Shown one piece after another: positions 33,646 to 44,242 of a stretch of DNA of 64,000 nt. Below the pieces are notes generated by a model. It saw only the letters and a list, made by a program, of their open reading frames with translations. It ran no database searches and was not told the origin of the DNA. This stretch comes from Notospermus geniculatus (lineage: Eukaryota; Nemertea; Pilidiophora; Heteronemertea; Lineidae). The DNA is taken from contig NMRB01000023.1 in NCBI GenBank assembly GCA_002633025.1, positions 791,486 through 855,485 of the forward strand, written 5' to 3'. Positions within the stretch are counted from its first letter, which is position 1; each line of letters begins with the position of its first letter. A program made the position numbers and the translations under genes.

Positions 33646-35275
33646 CTGACATTACACCAGCTACCCTGAATCCATAAGTGACGACCTGGGAGGAAATAGG
33701 CCAATGGTTATGCTGGCGAAGACTGTGATTCTGACCAAGGTGGACCACATGATTGTGTCACTTGTCTATCGACATCCTCCCACAGCAGGGGTTTTACCTC
33801 GCTCCTCTTCATCCGCTCACACAAACCCCTGCCGAAATTCGCCGGAATCCGTGGAGTATCAAAGCCATTCCAGCAAATGTTCATCCCCACCATCTCATCC
33901 CAAGTTGGCCGCTGATTGATACACATGAACTACGCAGGTTTGAACAAAGCTGACCCAGGTCAACATGAAATTACTCCCTCGGCGTATCTGTTTGGCGACG
34001 TGTGGCCTGAGAATGATATACATTCTGTGCGATGACTGTAGGGTAGGCTGAACTCAACTTAGATTGAATCCAGCGGTGTAAATAGGTTAATTGTCGGCCT
34101 GGGTCAGCGTAAACAACGTCAGCTGCTTGGCTGTGAATATTACAAGGGCCGTTATACATGTATACGTGTAACTGATCTCTAGTTAGGGTGAGGTGGGGAA
34201 GCTGAGGTACTTCAGCACTGTGTTGTGCGTGACACTACGAGACAATCTACGTGTAATGCCTGTCATCTTAAGGTGACTCAGAATGGCGTTCGCTGATTGG
34301 GCGCATTTTCTCGTGCGCCAAGTAGCCCAGCAAATCAGGCGGATTTCCTCAGGGGTTTGTCTGCGGTGACGAAGGGAGCGAGCAGTAAGAACGCCTGATA
34401 TTCTCAGGATGGTCTATCGACGATGTCCCTCGATATGGGACTGGTTTGATTGTACAAACAGAACATGATAGGAAGACGGAACTGGCAAGGACTCCCTGTA
34501 TTGGGCGGACAGTGCAGGACGACGAGTCAATGTTTTTTACGCCTGCACATGTACACGCGCTGATGCAAGTGAAAATTTTTTCGGCGGATGGAAAAAATTC
34601 TCCAATATTTTAATACAGATCGTTTCCCTACAGATGTTGTTCAACGGAGATTTTAAATGCAAATTCGATCTGGCCTGAGCCTGAAGACAATGTCTTGATC
34701 AGCAACTACATGTAACCTGACTTATTCAAAATGTTGCCGGTTGCTATGTCAATGACATGAAAAAGTCTCTTAATTCCATCACAATGAATGAAATATCATA
34801 ATACTATCCGGGATACCAACAGGTAGGCATTCGGTAGACAGCGTCTGATTTCACAAAGGTTTTAAAATCACTCACATCGAGAACAGACGGGTGGAATAGA
34901 CATGAAAAGCACGTTGTTTTCTTCACAAGTTAACTTAATCATTCGAATGCAATCTGAGAAACTATCCAGAAAGCTGTATATTTCAGCAGCTTCCAGTGTA
35001 ACTTTATCCACAAGAGGTGGACCAGGGTATTTAGGGCCAAAACAAACCCGTGAGGTCCCATTCAGCGCGACAAACAAAGTTCAAAGTAGGACAGATAGAA
35101 AGGAGATGAGCAAAAACTGCAATATCGTGGGAATGGCAGGAAGTTATTTCCTTCAGGAGTTCAACAACGACATAACGATTCCTTGAGCTAAAGTTTTCTG
35201 GAAAGTAGTGAAACTGGCCATCAAAACGCTACGACGTCTCAGGAGATGAGGATTGCTACGACCAGCGACAGCACA
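33646..35275 (+). promoter_or_regulatory. 3' flank of copy 8, insert, and upstream module of copy 9
   Basis: The array 3' flank ends near 33770. 33775-34400 is unrelated sequence with a weak inverted-repeat element at about 33949-34107 (GCTGACCCAGG ends). From about 34430 the upstream module shared with copy 4 runs to the start codon (TTTGATTGTACA, CAATCTGAGAAACTATCC). No gene supported. Confidence 0.5.
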
Positions 35276-36631
35276 ATGGCGGCTGCTAAGCTGTACACCT
35301 CGGATGTCTTTAGCGCCGAAATAAGAGCCGAAAAAGACACAACCACAACTTCTTTTCTGAAAATGCTGACAAAGTATTTCGGAGGGTATGTTGTGGTAAC
35401 AGTGGCAATCTTCGGCTTGCTCGGAAATTTCGTTTCTCTAGTTATTTTTCTTCGGCAGAGACACCGTGAGAGTGCGTGCGCCATGTTTTTAGGAGCGCTC
35501 GCGGTGGCCGATTTCGGTAGTATTTGTGCCTCAGTCAACTACTGGTTTTATTCAAACCTCTATCTCTTAACAGACCGTATGATCAACATACCAGTTGCAA
35601 GAACGAAAGGCCTCTGCATTTTCTTCAAATATTTTTGGCTAAATTGCAACTTTTTGTCTGGTTGGATCATTATTGGATTTTCAGTGGAGCGAGCCATCGC
35701 TGTGTGGTTTCCGCTTAAAGTGGCATCATGGCTGACGAAAAAACGACGTCGGAATGCTCTCCTCGGGTTATTCGGGTTCTCAGTCGTTTGGTGGATGACA
35801 TGTATCCCTGCATACGACTTGGTTGAATTGCCAGGACAATCGAGAATACTTTGTCTCTTCAATAACGAGATCAGACCGATGTGGTTGGTCATCTTTATGG
35901 TAAGCCAAATAGCCCTCAGCAACATGTTGATGCCAGAGGTGAGTTTTACACGTCTTCATTATCAACCTTGTTTTCGAAGTGGCTACATCAGTCATTTTGC
36001 ATGGTGTTCAAGTTAGAATGTCCCTCGAAGATTAGCATGACAACGGGGACTACTCTGGGGACGTTTCTTTCCTGGAGACCTTGTAGAAGTCATTGAAAAC
36101 ATCAAGATTGACATGGGATTGCTTGGACAGGCAAACAGAGCGTACGTAAACGTAGTTTGGGAAGCTAGCATCTGAGAACACGAAGATAAGTTAAGTTCAA
36201 TCATAGCCACTGTCGGCAAAATTAACCATTTCTTTTTATTACTGGTCGTCATCTTGATTGTGAACATCATTATCATTGCCGGCTTGGTTCGCAACAGGCA
36301 CCAAATGGCGGCGGAAAAAACGGGAGGATCGACTACGAAACAGCGTCGACAGGAAGCCATGGTCGTGGTCAACCTTCTGACTGTATCAACAGTTTTCTGG
36401 GTGGTGATGTCGTCATACGTATTCACGTGGATAATCTATTTTTATCACGAGTTCACAAACTTCGCCTACATTTCAGAAGAGGGGAAAACTCTGATTGTGG
36501 ACTTGGCGCTTTTTCATTATGCCACGCCCGTTTTTAACTACAGCATGAATTTCATCATCTATTGCTACAATTTGCCTTTCTATCGCAAAGATTTGAACCG
36601 ACTGTTAAGGTGTTTACCACCGGAGCATTAA
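35276..36631 (+). CDS. Tandem receptor copy 9 (subfamily B), intact, last of the array
   Basis: Exon 1 (35276-35938, 221 codons) and exon 2 (36245-36631) give a 349-residue receptor with the shortest intron in the array (306 bp). It has GLLGNF in helix 1, AVAD in helix 2, ERA at the DRY position, TGG before LTKKRRR, and an IALSNMLMPE ending shared with copies 4 and 6. Exon 2 follows TTACTG|GTCGTC. Helix 7 reads NFIIYC and the tail ends RCLPPEH. FGIIIGF-like substitutions in helix 3 (IIIGFSVERA) are unique to this copy. The MAAAK start is preferred over the in-frame ATG at 35246 because MAA is shared by the array. Confidence 0.9.
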
Positions 36632-38828
36632 ATAACATTACACCAGTCACAGAAACTTCTACCAAAGCTCAAAAGGCTAAGCCGAGATTCTGGATCTGAA
36701 GTCCGAGATCCAAATGACCACTACAGTGTAGTAATTAGTCAATCAGAACAAGTTTAGGTAAGGAAGGGATAGGACAACTGTCCGTGTATCCTCTGTCCAC
36801 TAACTTCTATATGTAACTGGAGGGGTCAGTATGGTCAGAACAACATGATTTTTCTACCCGTACTACCAAAAAATGAATATTGGTCGTAGGAAGAAAATAC
36901 GGAAGCAGATGTAAGAATATATTCCACGGACCAGTCAATTTGTACCTTAAGTAGGCCTCCCAGTATAGGGTAGTGTGACTTGGGAAATCGGCTGACTCGC
37001 CAAATTATGATGGCAAATAAGTCGAGTCACGCAAGATGCATTGCTCTTCCCTCTGTACATTACATTACATGTCGTGGCGGTGTGCATGCATGGACGGTCT
37101 ACGATTTTGTCGTTTTCGACCGATTCAGGTCTGCAGATCGTTGAAGTGCAATGGTGGGAGACAAATTAATGCACTACATTTCAGTAAAATGTCATTTAAA
37201 ATTCTCACCTGAGTATAGAAATCGATCCCATTCACGCCATTAGGTAAAGATGCACGTCAAACGAAAAATGGCCGGATTGTAAATGCGCCTTTTTAAAGGA
37301 GCACGGTATTGCCGTTTTTTCTCGACAGCCGGCGCCACTGCGCCACTCTCCAACCCGAGGGACTAACTACGTCTCGGCGAATGACCCAATTTACTGCGTA
37401 CATTTTGTAATGCATTTTTGTAGTTCGTCTTACTGCCACTAGGTGGCTCCCTCTACGTCGGCAGTCAAATAACGCATTTGAGATCCAATACCGTGCTCCT
37501 TTAACTACGAAAATCGCCGACTCCAAACTCAATCTCTTTGATTTCCAAATCCCAAACAAGTCCTGCTGGCTTCTGAAAAAGAAAATCAAACATAGTACAA
37601 TGTATCTTGGATTGATAGTGATGTGCAAGGAAATATGCAGCGGAAAATATGAGACAAAAGTTCGGAAATCGATTGGACATTCATGTCACGGGAATCTGCG
37701 AGAGCTGTCCGCCAGTTGACCAATAGGTGTCACTACGACCCAATTCAATGCCTAGCGGACTCATTCATGCTTGATTGAGCGCCAATCAAGAGAATTTTCT
37801 TTTGTATTGGTCCGCCAGAACTTTGCTGCCATATTTAGGCAATAAGCACGACTTACTGCTCCTAATACATGTATATCGAAGTCGAAAGCCTCAACTGAGT
37901 CTAAGAAAGAACAAAAATCGTCAACGAAGAAGACATGTACTCATACTCACCCACTGATGAGATAAATCGTCGGGAGCTTGATTATAAATGCCATTGCATT
38001 TGCCTTCCTTAAAAAATGGCCGGGCAGGATGCGTTTGTGTGCCGGAGTGTCATGCCACATTTGCGCAGTCAGACTGAGTCAAAATCTTATCAAGTTAAGT
38101 TCCACACCAAATCTACATGTATCTGGTGTAGTAAGTTGACTTCAAATAGCACCCACGACAGGTTCTAACACATAATAATGATTGAATTTTATGTAGTTTA
38201 TGCATGTTGGAATGATGGGCTTTATTTGAATCGCCTGTGTTGAATGACTTTTTAACTTGACCGTTAAAGTAAAGATGTTTTAATTGACCAGTGAAGAAGT
38301 CAACTTGTTACATTAATATCAGTATCAGAGTAAGTACAATGTTGAATACTAGCGTTACAACATAAGGATTAATGAATCGATGATTTAAGGGGTGGACTGC
38401 TGTTAGGCCTAATCAAAGACAGCCAAAACTACGTAACCCCGTTGCCGCGTCTCTTGGCCTGTTGCCTATTTCAATCGCTTTCATGGATTTTCAATTCCAT
38501 GCTCCAACGAAGGAGAATCCAAATGACAAGATTTTACAGTATAGGCAATATACATATAGCCTACTTACCAATTTCCATGTCTTCACTGAGGACTCTATTC
38601 CAGTAGTTGAGGTGATCATGGACATTCCAGATGACAGCACGTATGCGTAGGCCCATTCATTGAGGTATACGGTACACGGAAACGCGGGCGAACAATGGCC
38701 TAACAAAGGGTTCATGACCACGTAACCTTTGTTCGCGCGCGTGTCCGTTGACCGTAGGCCTATAGGGCCTATTTCTATGCAAACCCGCCCTTAGGCCTAC
38801 ATGTACGTTATCATGGTTTATATTGCAA
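36632..38828. other. Intergenic, no gene recognised
   Basis: The sequence departs from the array soon after the copy 9 stop. It contains the MITE at 37293-37504 and several TAGGCCTA palindromes. Open frames are short; the 111-codon minus-strand frame at 37293-37628 lies across the MITE. Confidence 0.6.
37293..37504. mobile_element. MITE with TTAAAGGAGCACGGTATTG ends
   Basis: About 19 bp of perfect terminal inverted repeat, starting and ending with TTAA. The first nine bases (TTAAAGGAG) equal those of the MITEs at 25714 and 31302, so the same transposase may act on both. The interior is different. Confidence 0.88.
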
Positions 38829-39098
38829 CACTGAAAAAAAAATCCTAATCATGTTGAGTACTTTCGGGGTACTCGTTTTGTCCGTGAGATGAGTAGAAAG
38901 GTACTCATATTGAGTAGAAAGGTACTTATAGCTAGTAGAAAGGTACTCATAGCGAGTAGCAAGGAACTCCAAATGCAGCTCCTTGGCCCGATGAGTACCC
39001 AATTAGTACCCAATTAGTACCTTTCTACTCATCTCACGGACAAAATGACTGATGAGTAGCCCGAAGTACTCAACACGAGCCGGAATTTTTTTTCAGTG
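38829..39098. mobile_element. MITE with CACTGAAAAAAA ends and internal minisatellite
   Basis: Ends CACTGAAAAAAA and TTTTTTTTCAGTG. The subterminal arms GTTGAGTACTTTCGGGGTAC and TTTGTCCGTGAGATGAGTAG recur inverted. The interior holds about four units of GAGTAGAAAGGTACTCATA (roughly 20 bp). About 270 bp, non-coding. Confidence 0.85.
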
Positions 39099-39525
39099 AA
39101 CTTTCGCCTCATCATGGCTTGACATGATATTCTAGTCACCTCTTATGGCAAGCCGTTTGTCCATTAAATAAAAGAACCTTGTTTTTTAGTAAAAAACCTT
39201 GTTTTTCTCTTGGAAAACCTTGTTTTTCTCTTAAAATACCTTGTTCTTTTTAAAAAACCTAGTTTTTCTGTTGAAATACCTAGTTTTTCGTTTCTGTCGC
39301 TGAAAAACATGGTAATACTGATAAAAAACCATGTTTTTCTAGAGAAGAACAAGGATTTCTTACCGTACGTATAAAAACTTGGTACTTTTGGTGAAAAACA
39401 AGGTTTTTCTACTATTACCATGTTTTTACAACAAGATGAGAGGAAAACCTTGTTTTTCTAAAAAAACTTTGTTTTTCTGCAGAAAAACATGGTTTTTTAA
39501 AGAAAACCTTGTTTTTCTAAAAAAA

Positions 39526-39591
39526 NNNNNNNNNNNNNNNNNNNNNNNNNNNNNNNNNNNNNNNNNNNNNNNNNNNNNNNNNNNNNNNNNN
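39526..39591. other. Assembly gap (66 N)
   Basis: A run of N inside the repeat-filled element; the true length may differ. Confidence 0.99.
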
Positions 39592-39800
39592 ACGAGGTAG
39601 AATGTAAAGGTTTTAAAACTTGGACATTCTACCCCGTCTCCAGTTACTTTTAATCTACATGAAGTCATTATATGCTCACGTGTGGGCGCGAGGTAGAATG
39701 TAAAGGTTTTAAAACTTGGACATTCTACCCCGTCTCCAGTTACTTTTAATCTACGTGAAGTCATTATATGCTCACGTGTGGGCGCGAGGTAGAATGAACA
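39592..39800 (+). repeat. 96-bp tandem repeat, about 2.2 copies
   Basis: Units begin at GAGGTAGAATG near 39595, 39691 and 39787. Each contains the inverted pair GGTAGAATGT/ACATTCTACC-like sequence and ends TATGCTCACGTGTGGGCGC. The first two units differ by about one base. Confidence 0.9.
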
Positions 39801-40282
39801 GGTTGTGGTAGAAAAACAAGGTTTTTCTACGATGGCGTGAAATACCAGGTTTTTCACCAATAAAACCTTGTTTTTCTACAAACGGAAGAAAAACTTTGTT
39901 TTTCTGAGGAGAAAAACAAGGTTTTTTAAATAAAACCAGGTATTTTACCAACAATATTGAAAAACTAAGTTTTTTACGTGAATAACTCGGTTTTTCTAGA
40001 AATACCAGGTTTTTCATGATAAAAACAAAGTAATTTAGTGTAAGAACAAAAAACATGGTTTTTTATTAGAAATACCAAGTTTTCTCCCCGACAGCATAAA
40101 AAACAAGGTTTTTCAAGAGAAAAACAAGGTTTTTCAAGAGAAAAACAAGGTTTTTTACTAGAAAACAAGGTTTTTCTATTTAATGGACAAACGGCTTGCC
40201 ATAACCTCTCGTCGACGTGTGTTATTCACCTCACCAAGATGACGACCGTCGTTGGCCTACAATGAAGAATACACACGTGTAA

Positions 40283-40526
40283 AGCCTAGTTTATACTTCG
40301 ACGCAAACCCTTCGGCGTCCGACGCACGACCAAATCTGGACGCCGACTTCGCGGAATTGATTCATAGTCCAGCGTACTTTAGCGACGGCGACCCGTTATG
40401 AAATGACTCAAGTAATAACAGCCTCGCGATCGGACGTCGACCAAATCGCACGACGGGGTCGGCGTCGAACGCAAGAACGCGCTTCGGTCGCCGGCGATGG
40501 TCGTGCGTCGAAGTATAAACTAGGCT
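40283..40526. mobile_element. CpG-rich MITE with AGCCTAGTTTATACTTCGAC ends
   Basis: The terminal inverted repeats (about 23 bp, extending to GCA) are essentially perfect. The interior is rich in CGACG/CGTCG words, unlike the AT-rich surroundings. No coding capacity. Confidence 0.88.
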
Positions 40527-41119
40527 AAACAGTCATGATGTCGGCTCCGCCTATCTGTAACAGACCGTCTCCCTGGTCGGCAGTGCGACACCTGACGGCA
40601 ACGGTCGAGTTTAGGCATCCTGAGAACGGCCTTGCTTCGTCACCGCAAATTTGACGAAGGGAGCAAGCGCTAATAATCCCTGATGTTCTCTGGATGAGTT
40701 TAGGCCTACTCAAGACCCACTGCTCTTCCATCTGGGGCCGGCCCTAGATGGAAAAGTAGCAGGCCTACAACCGCCGCATCGAAGAGCAGCGCCTACACAT
40801 CCGTACCGCTTGCTGTCAAGCCTGCATCTGACCAGCAGCACGTAGTTCCTATATCACCTGACGATGTGCAGCGTATCATATTACCAAGCTGGGTTGTTTT
40901 CCAGGAATCCAGGCCATTCACTGGCGACGGACAGCCTAGTCTCCCACCCGCAATCATCACTGCCGTAAGGAAAGGCTCCTAGCGACAGATTCGTCAACTA
41001 GAGTGCTACGACGGATCATGAAAAACCTGAGCGTAGACCCTGACTTTTAGTATCACTCACTGAATTCAGATGGCGATACTATGTATCCGCGTCGATCGCG
41101 GGGACTGGACATACATGTA

Positions 41120-41236
41120 GGCCCGTATTTTAGAATGCTCCTCAATGAATTAGGAGTTCCTCAAGGCTGTTGTCAACAGGAGAACAATACCCTTGAGGAA
41201 CTCCTCTAAGTTAACGAGCATTCTAAAATACGGGCC
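41120..41236. mobile_element. Palindromic MITE, GGCCCGTATTTTAGAATGCT family, copy 1
   Basis: Inverted ends GGCCCGTATTTTAGAATGCT and complement. The inner arms (GAGTTCCTCAAGG) also pair, so the element folds almost completely. Its sister is at 48572-48689. Confidence 0.88.
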
Positions 41237-44014
41237 ACGACGAAATTGCAACATGTTGATGAGTAATTGAAGAGTAGACCCTCTAAACGACGAAAAAGAT
41301 TTTGTATTGCTGTCTGATACCTTTTATCTATATCTAAAATTCATTTCAGTAGGCTATCTGGAATCTCTGAATAAAACGAGGACAACTGGTTTTGATGAAC
41401 AAATTCCACTAAATTAGAAATTGAGTGCAACGTTTTAGTTATATTTGGCCTAGAAACAGGGTGTGCTATTCAGAATTAATTGGAAAATAACGTTAGCCTC
41501 ACTTTCAATGACGCAGTTCTACCCAGGTTGATAGTCAGCGCCGCGTCGCGGATGAGGTTTGCCGGTACCCCAAGGAAATTGTCAACTTTGGGGTGTTTTG
41601 CAGTATCGGCACAAAATGCCTTCCGTCAGTTCAGTGTTCGAACACCAGGTGACGACTCCAGGCTCTGGCTCAAACATGAGGAGACACTGCATAATTTCTA
41701 GCTCTTTCTTATCTTTCTTGTTAACGAGTTACAGCTATCAAGAATACTGCGCGCGGTCGTTTTTTTCTAAGCAGCAGGTCGTTCGTAAAATATGATGGGT
41801 AGTATGATTTTTCCCACAGCTTTGTGCAGGAGTGTATTCGGAAGAAAGAATTCGGTTTCTCTTGGTTGGAATTGTCTGTGCCCTTCCGTTTCGCCAGTGA
41901 ACGTCTTTGAATTCTTCCGTGGGAGGGTGACCATTTCTTACCAAACCATGAAAATTTTCGTTGACGTGACATTAAAACTTATTTTTTTAAGTGCTGATGG
42001 TGTCACCAATGTTGGTTTTATTCAAAGTAGACACGTCATAACAGCTTTATGCCGTCGTTTCATCTTGATTTCGATTCTCTTCTCAAGAGCTGGGCCCTAA
42101 TCCCGGGAAATACTTTTGATTAAACAAACTTTCGCTTTAATTACAGTCGAAAAAAGCACATTTTTTCTCACTGCTGCAATCTCGTGCGAGCGAGAATTAA
42201 AGAAAATCTCGCCACAAGAACCTCATGTGGTGTTTGGATTGGATAATGTGTCCTATTGATGATTTACATGAATAATTGGCACTAATCTTATGGACATCTT
42301 TCAATAGCGAGCCAACCTTCGGCCGCGTGTGCTGACGGCCTCCTATGGCGACACCAGCTGACGCTGATTTCTTGCACGAGACTAGTCCATCCCGCGGTGG
42401 GAACCCGCCGCGGTCGGGGCGGAGATGGTGCATATCGACAGTGAGACTCCGCTTCGAAACGTCTTGCAATCAACTAACTTCATTTGTTAATTAACGCTTC
42501 GACGGATTTGTTTACCCCTAGTTACGTTCAACCGCCCTCAGAAAGTTTTTCTGCGTCGGAGAAACCATTCTTATCAAGATTTAGACCTGTCATCCCGAGT
42601 GAGTCCGTCATGTCATTCTTTGATGCACCTTGCGTTTTAGAAACTATCATGGCCAAAAATGACCCATATTTCCCGTAGCTATTACTTTTTGCAATTTTTT
42701 TTCTTTTTGCAACGTTCTCAGCAATGGCGAACACTTTTAAAGAAATGATTTCTCGTAGGAACGACTTTTCTTTGCGACTCTCTGGAAACCTTCCTGCTGA
42801 GAAACTAGAGAAAAGCGTAAGGCATCATGACAGGAATTGTGACGTGATCACGAACTAGGAAGTCCTGATTTTTATACTACTTCACGTTGCAAAAAGACGA
42901 CGTTGTCCAAGAAGGCAACAGAACCAGTCTAGAAACGGCCAAACAAGTTTTCTCCTTTTCCTATCTCAATTTAAGATGACATATGTCCAATTACCGAGAT
43001 CGAAAGTCGTAAATTCCTATTATTCATGCGGGAACCTGTTAAATAGCTCCTTAGCAATTATTTTCGCTTCAGGCGAGGGCCTACATTGTATTTACATTGT
43101 CAAAGAACCTAATGCCAGATGGTAACATTCTAGAAACGAAATCACAGCCACTGATATTTTACTGCAAAATGATAATACGTTGGACGCCTCGCCGAAGACG
43201 TGAATTTCACGGTAATGGCCGTGCGCGTGCGGGGCACGAGCTCTTTCAGCCGTGGCACGTGACCCGGAAATGTCGGCTGTTTGTTCCGCGAAGGTTCCTC
43301 CCTTAACCATATCAACGACAACCTGTGGTTCTCCGTTGTAAAAAATGATGAAGTTTCTTTTGAAAAATGATGAGAGAAATTTATCATGCATTACGGACGA
43401 GAGTTGAGACTTTTTTGCCTCCCCACAGAGATTTTTAGGTGGGGTGTGCGCATCTAACGTAACAGCCGCCGAAGGAAACGGAAATACGACGAAAGGAAAA
43501 GGACAGGTTGGATGTCATGTGAATCAAAAGCATTAAAAGCAGTCATTAAGGTACACGTGTGTTAGAACAGCGGAGTTCCGATGGCCGGAGGGATGGTGCT
43601 TGTTCTCACCGGTCGGACAAACGGCGAAAACTCCCAACACCTGATGCCTCGTCTGTCCAGGTTTCAGCCGGCGCGCCATGAGCATCTTTGTGAGACAGCG
43701 TCAACTTTGTTCTTGCTTTTCGACACGGGTTTTGTTTACCGTTGTCTCCATGCGAAGGTGATTAATAATATATTTGCCCATTGGACATGACGCCTTACCT
43801 ATTTTCGATGATCATTTATGAACAGGGATTCAATCCTGGCCGGCCGTTTCTGACGTCAGGCGATTCGACCGCACAGGAGCAGTTCATCTTTTCTCCAATG
43901 ATGCAAGTTGGAACACTACCAGTATTTCAACGAGATCAGCGTAATAAATACAATGTAATGGCTTCAATTCATAACCGTGCATTATTTTTAAGAAAAAAAC
44001 ACGTGCAATCATGT

Positions 44015-44242
44015 ATTTACTTGGAAATAGATTTAGATCCTAGAATTTACTTGGAAATAAATTTTGGTTCATAGAATTTACTTGGAAATAAATTTGGTTC
44101 CTAGAATTTTCTTGGAAATAAATTAGTTCCTAGAATTTACTTGGAAATAAATTTTGGTTCCTAGAATTTACTTGGAAATAAATTAGTTCCTAGAATTTAC
44201 TTGGAAATAAATTTCGGTTCCTAGAATTTACTTGGAAAATTT
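44015..44242 (+). repeat. About 31-bp tandem repeat, roughly 7-8 units
   Basis: Units of TTTACTTGGAAATAAATT followed by (T)GGTTCCTAGAA, varying from 29 to 32 bp by small indels. Confidence 0.9.

Larger units (their letters stand above)
39143..40204. mobile_element. 1.06-kb inverted-repeat element filled with AACCTTGTTTTT units
   Basis: Terminal inverted repeats of about 28 bp start TTATGGCAAGCCGTTTGTCC. Nearly all the interior is a degenerate repeat of about 16-20 bp with the core AACCTTGTTTTTC. It is mostly in that sense on the left and mostly as GAAAAACAAGGTT on the right, so the whole element is a long imperfect palindrome. Frames through it (poly F/K/V-rich) are not genes. A 66-base gap and a 96-bp tandem repeat lie inside. 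A truncated relative sits in copy 3 of the receptor array. Confidence 0.85.

Noticed and set aside
37293-37628. 111-codon minus-strand open frame
   Set aside because: Most of it lies within the TTAAAGGAGCACGG MITE.
39164-40168. Phe/Lys-rich open frames on both strands
   Set aside because: Products of the AACCTTGTTTTT repeat units.
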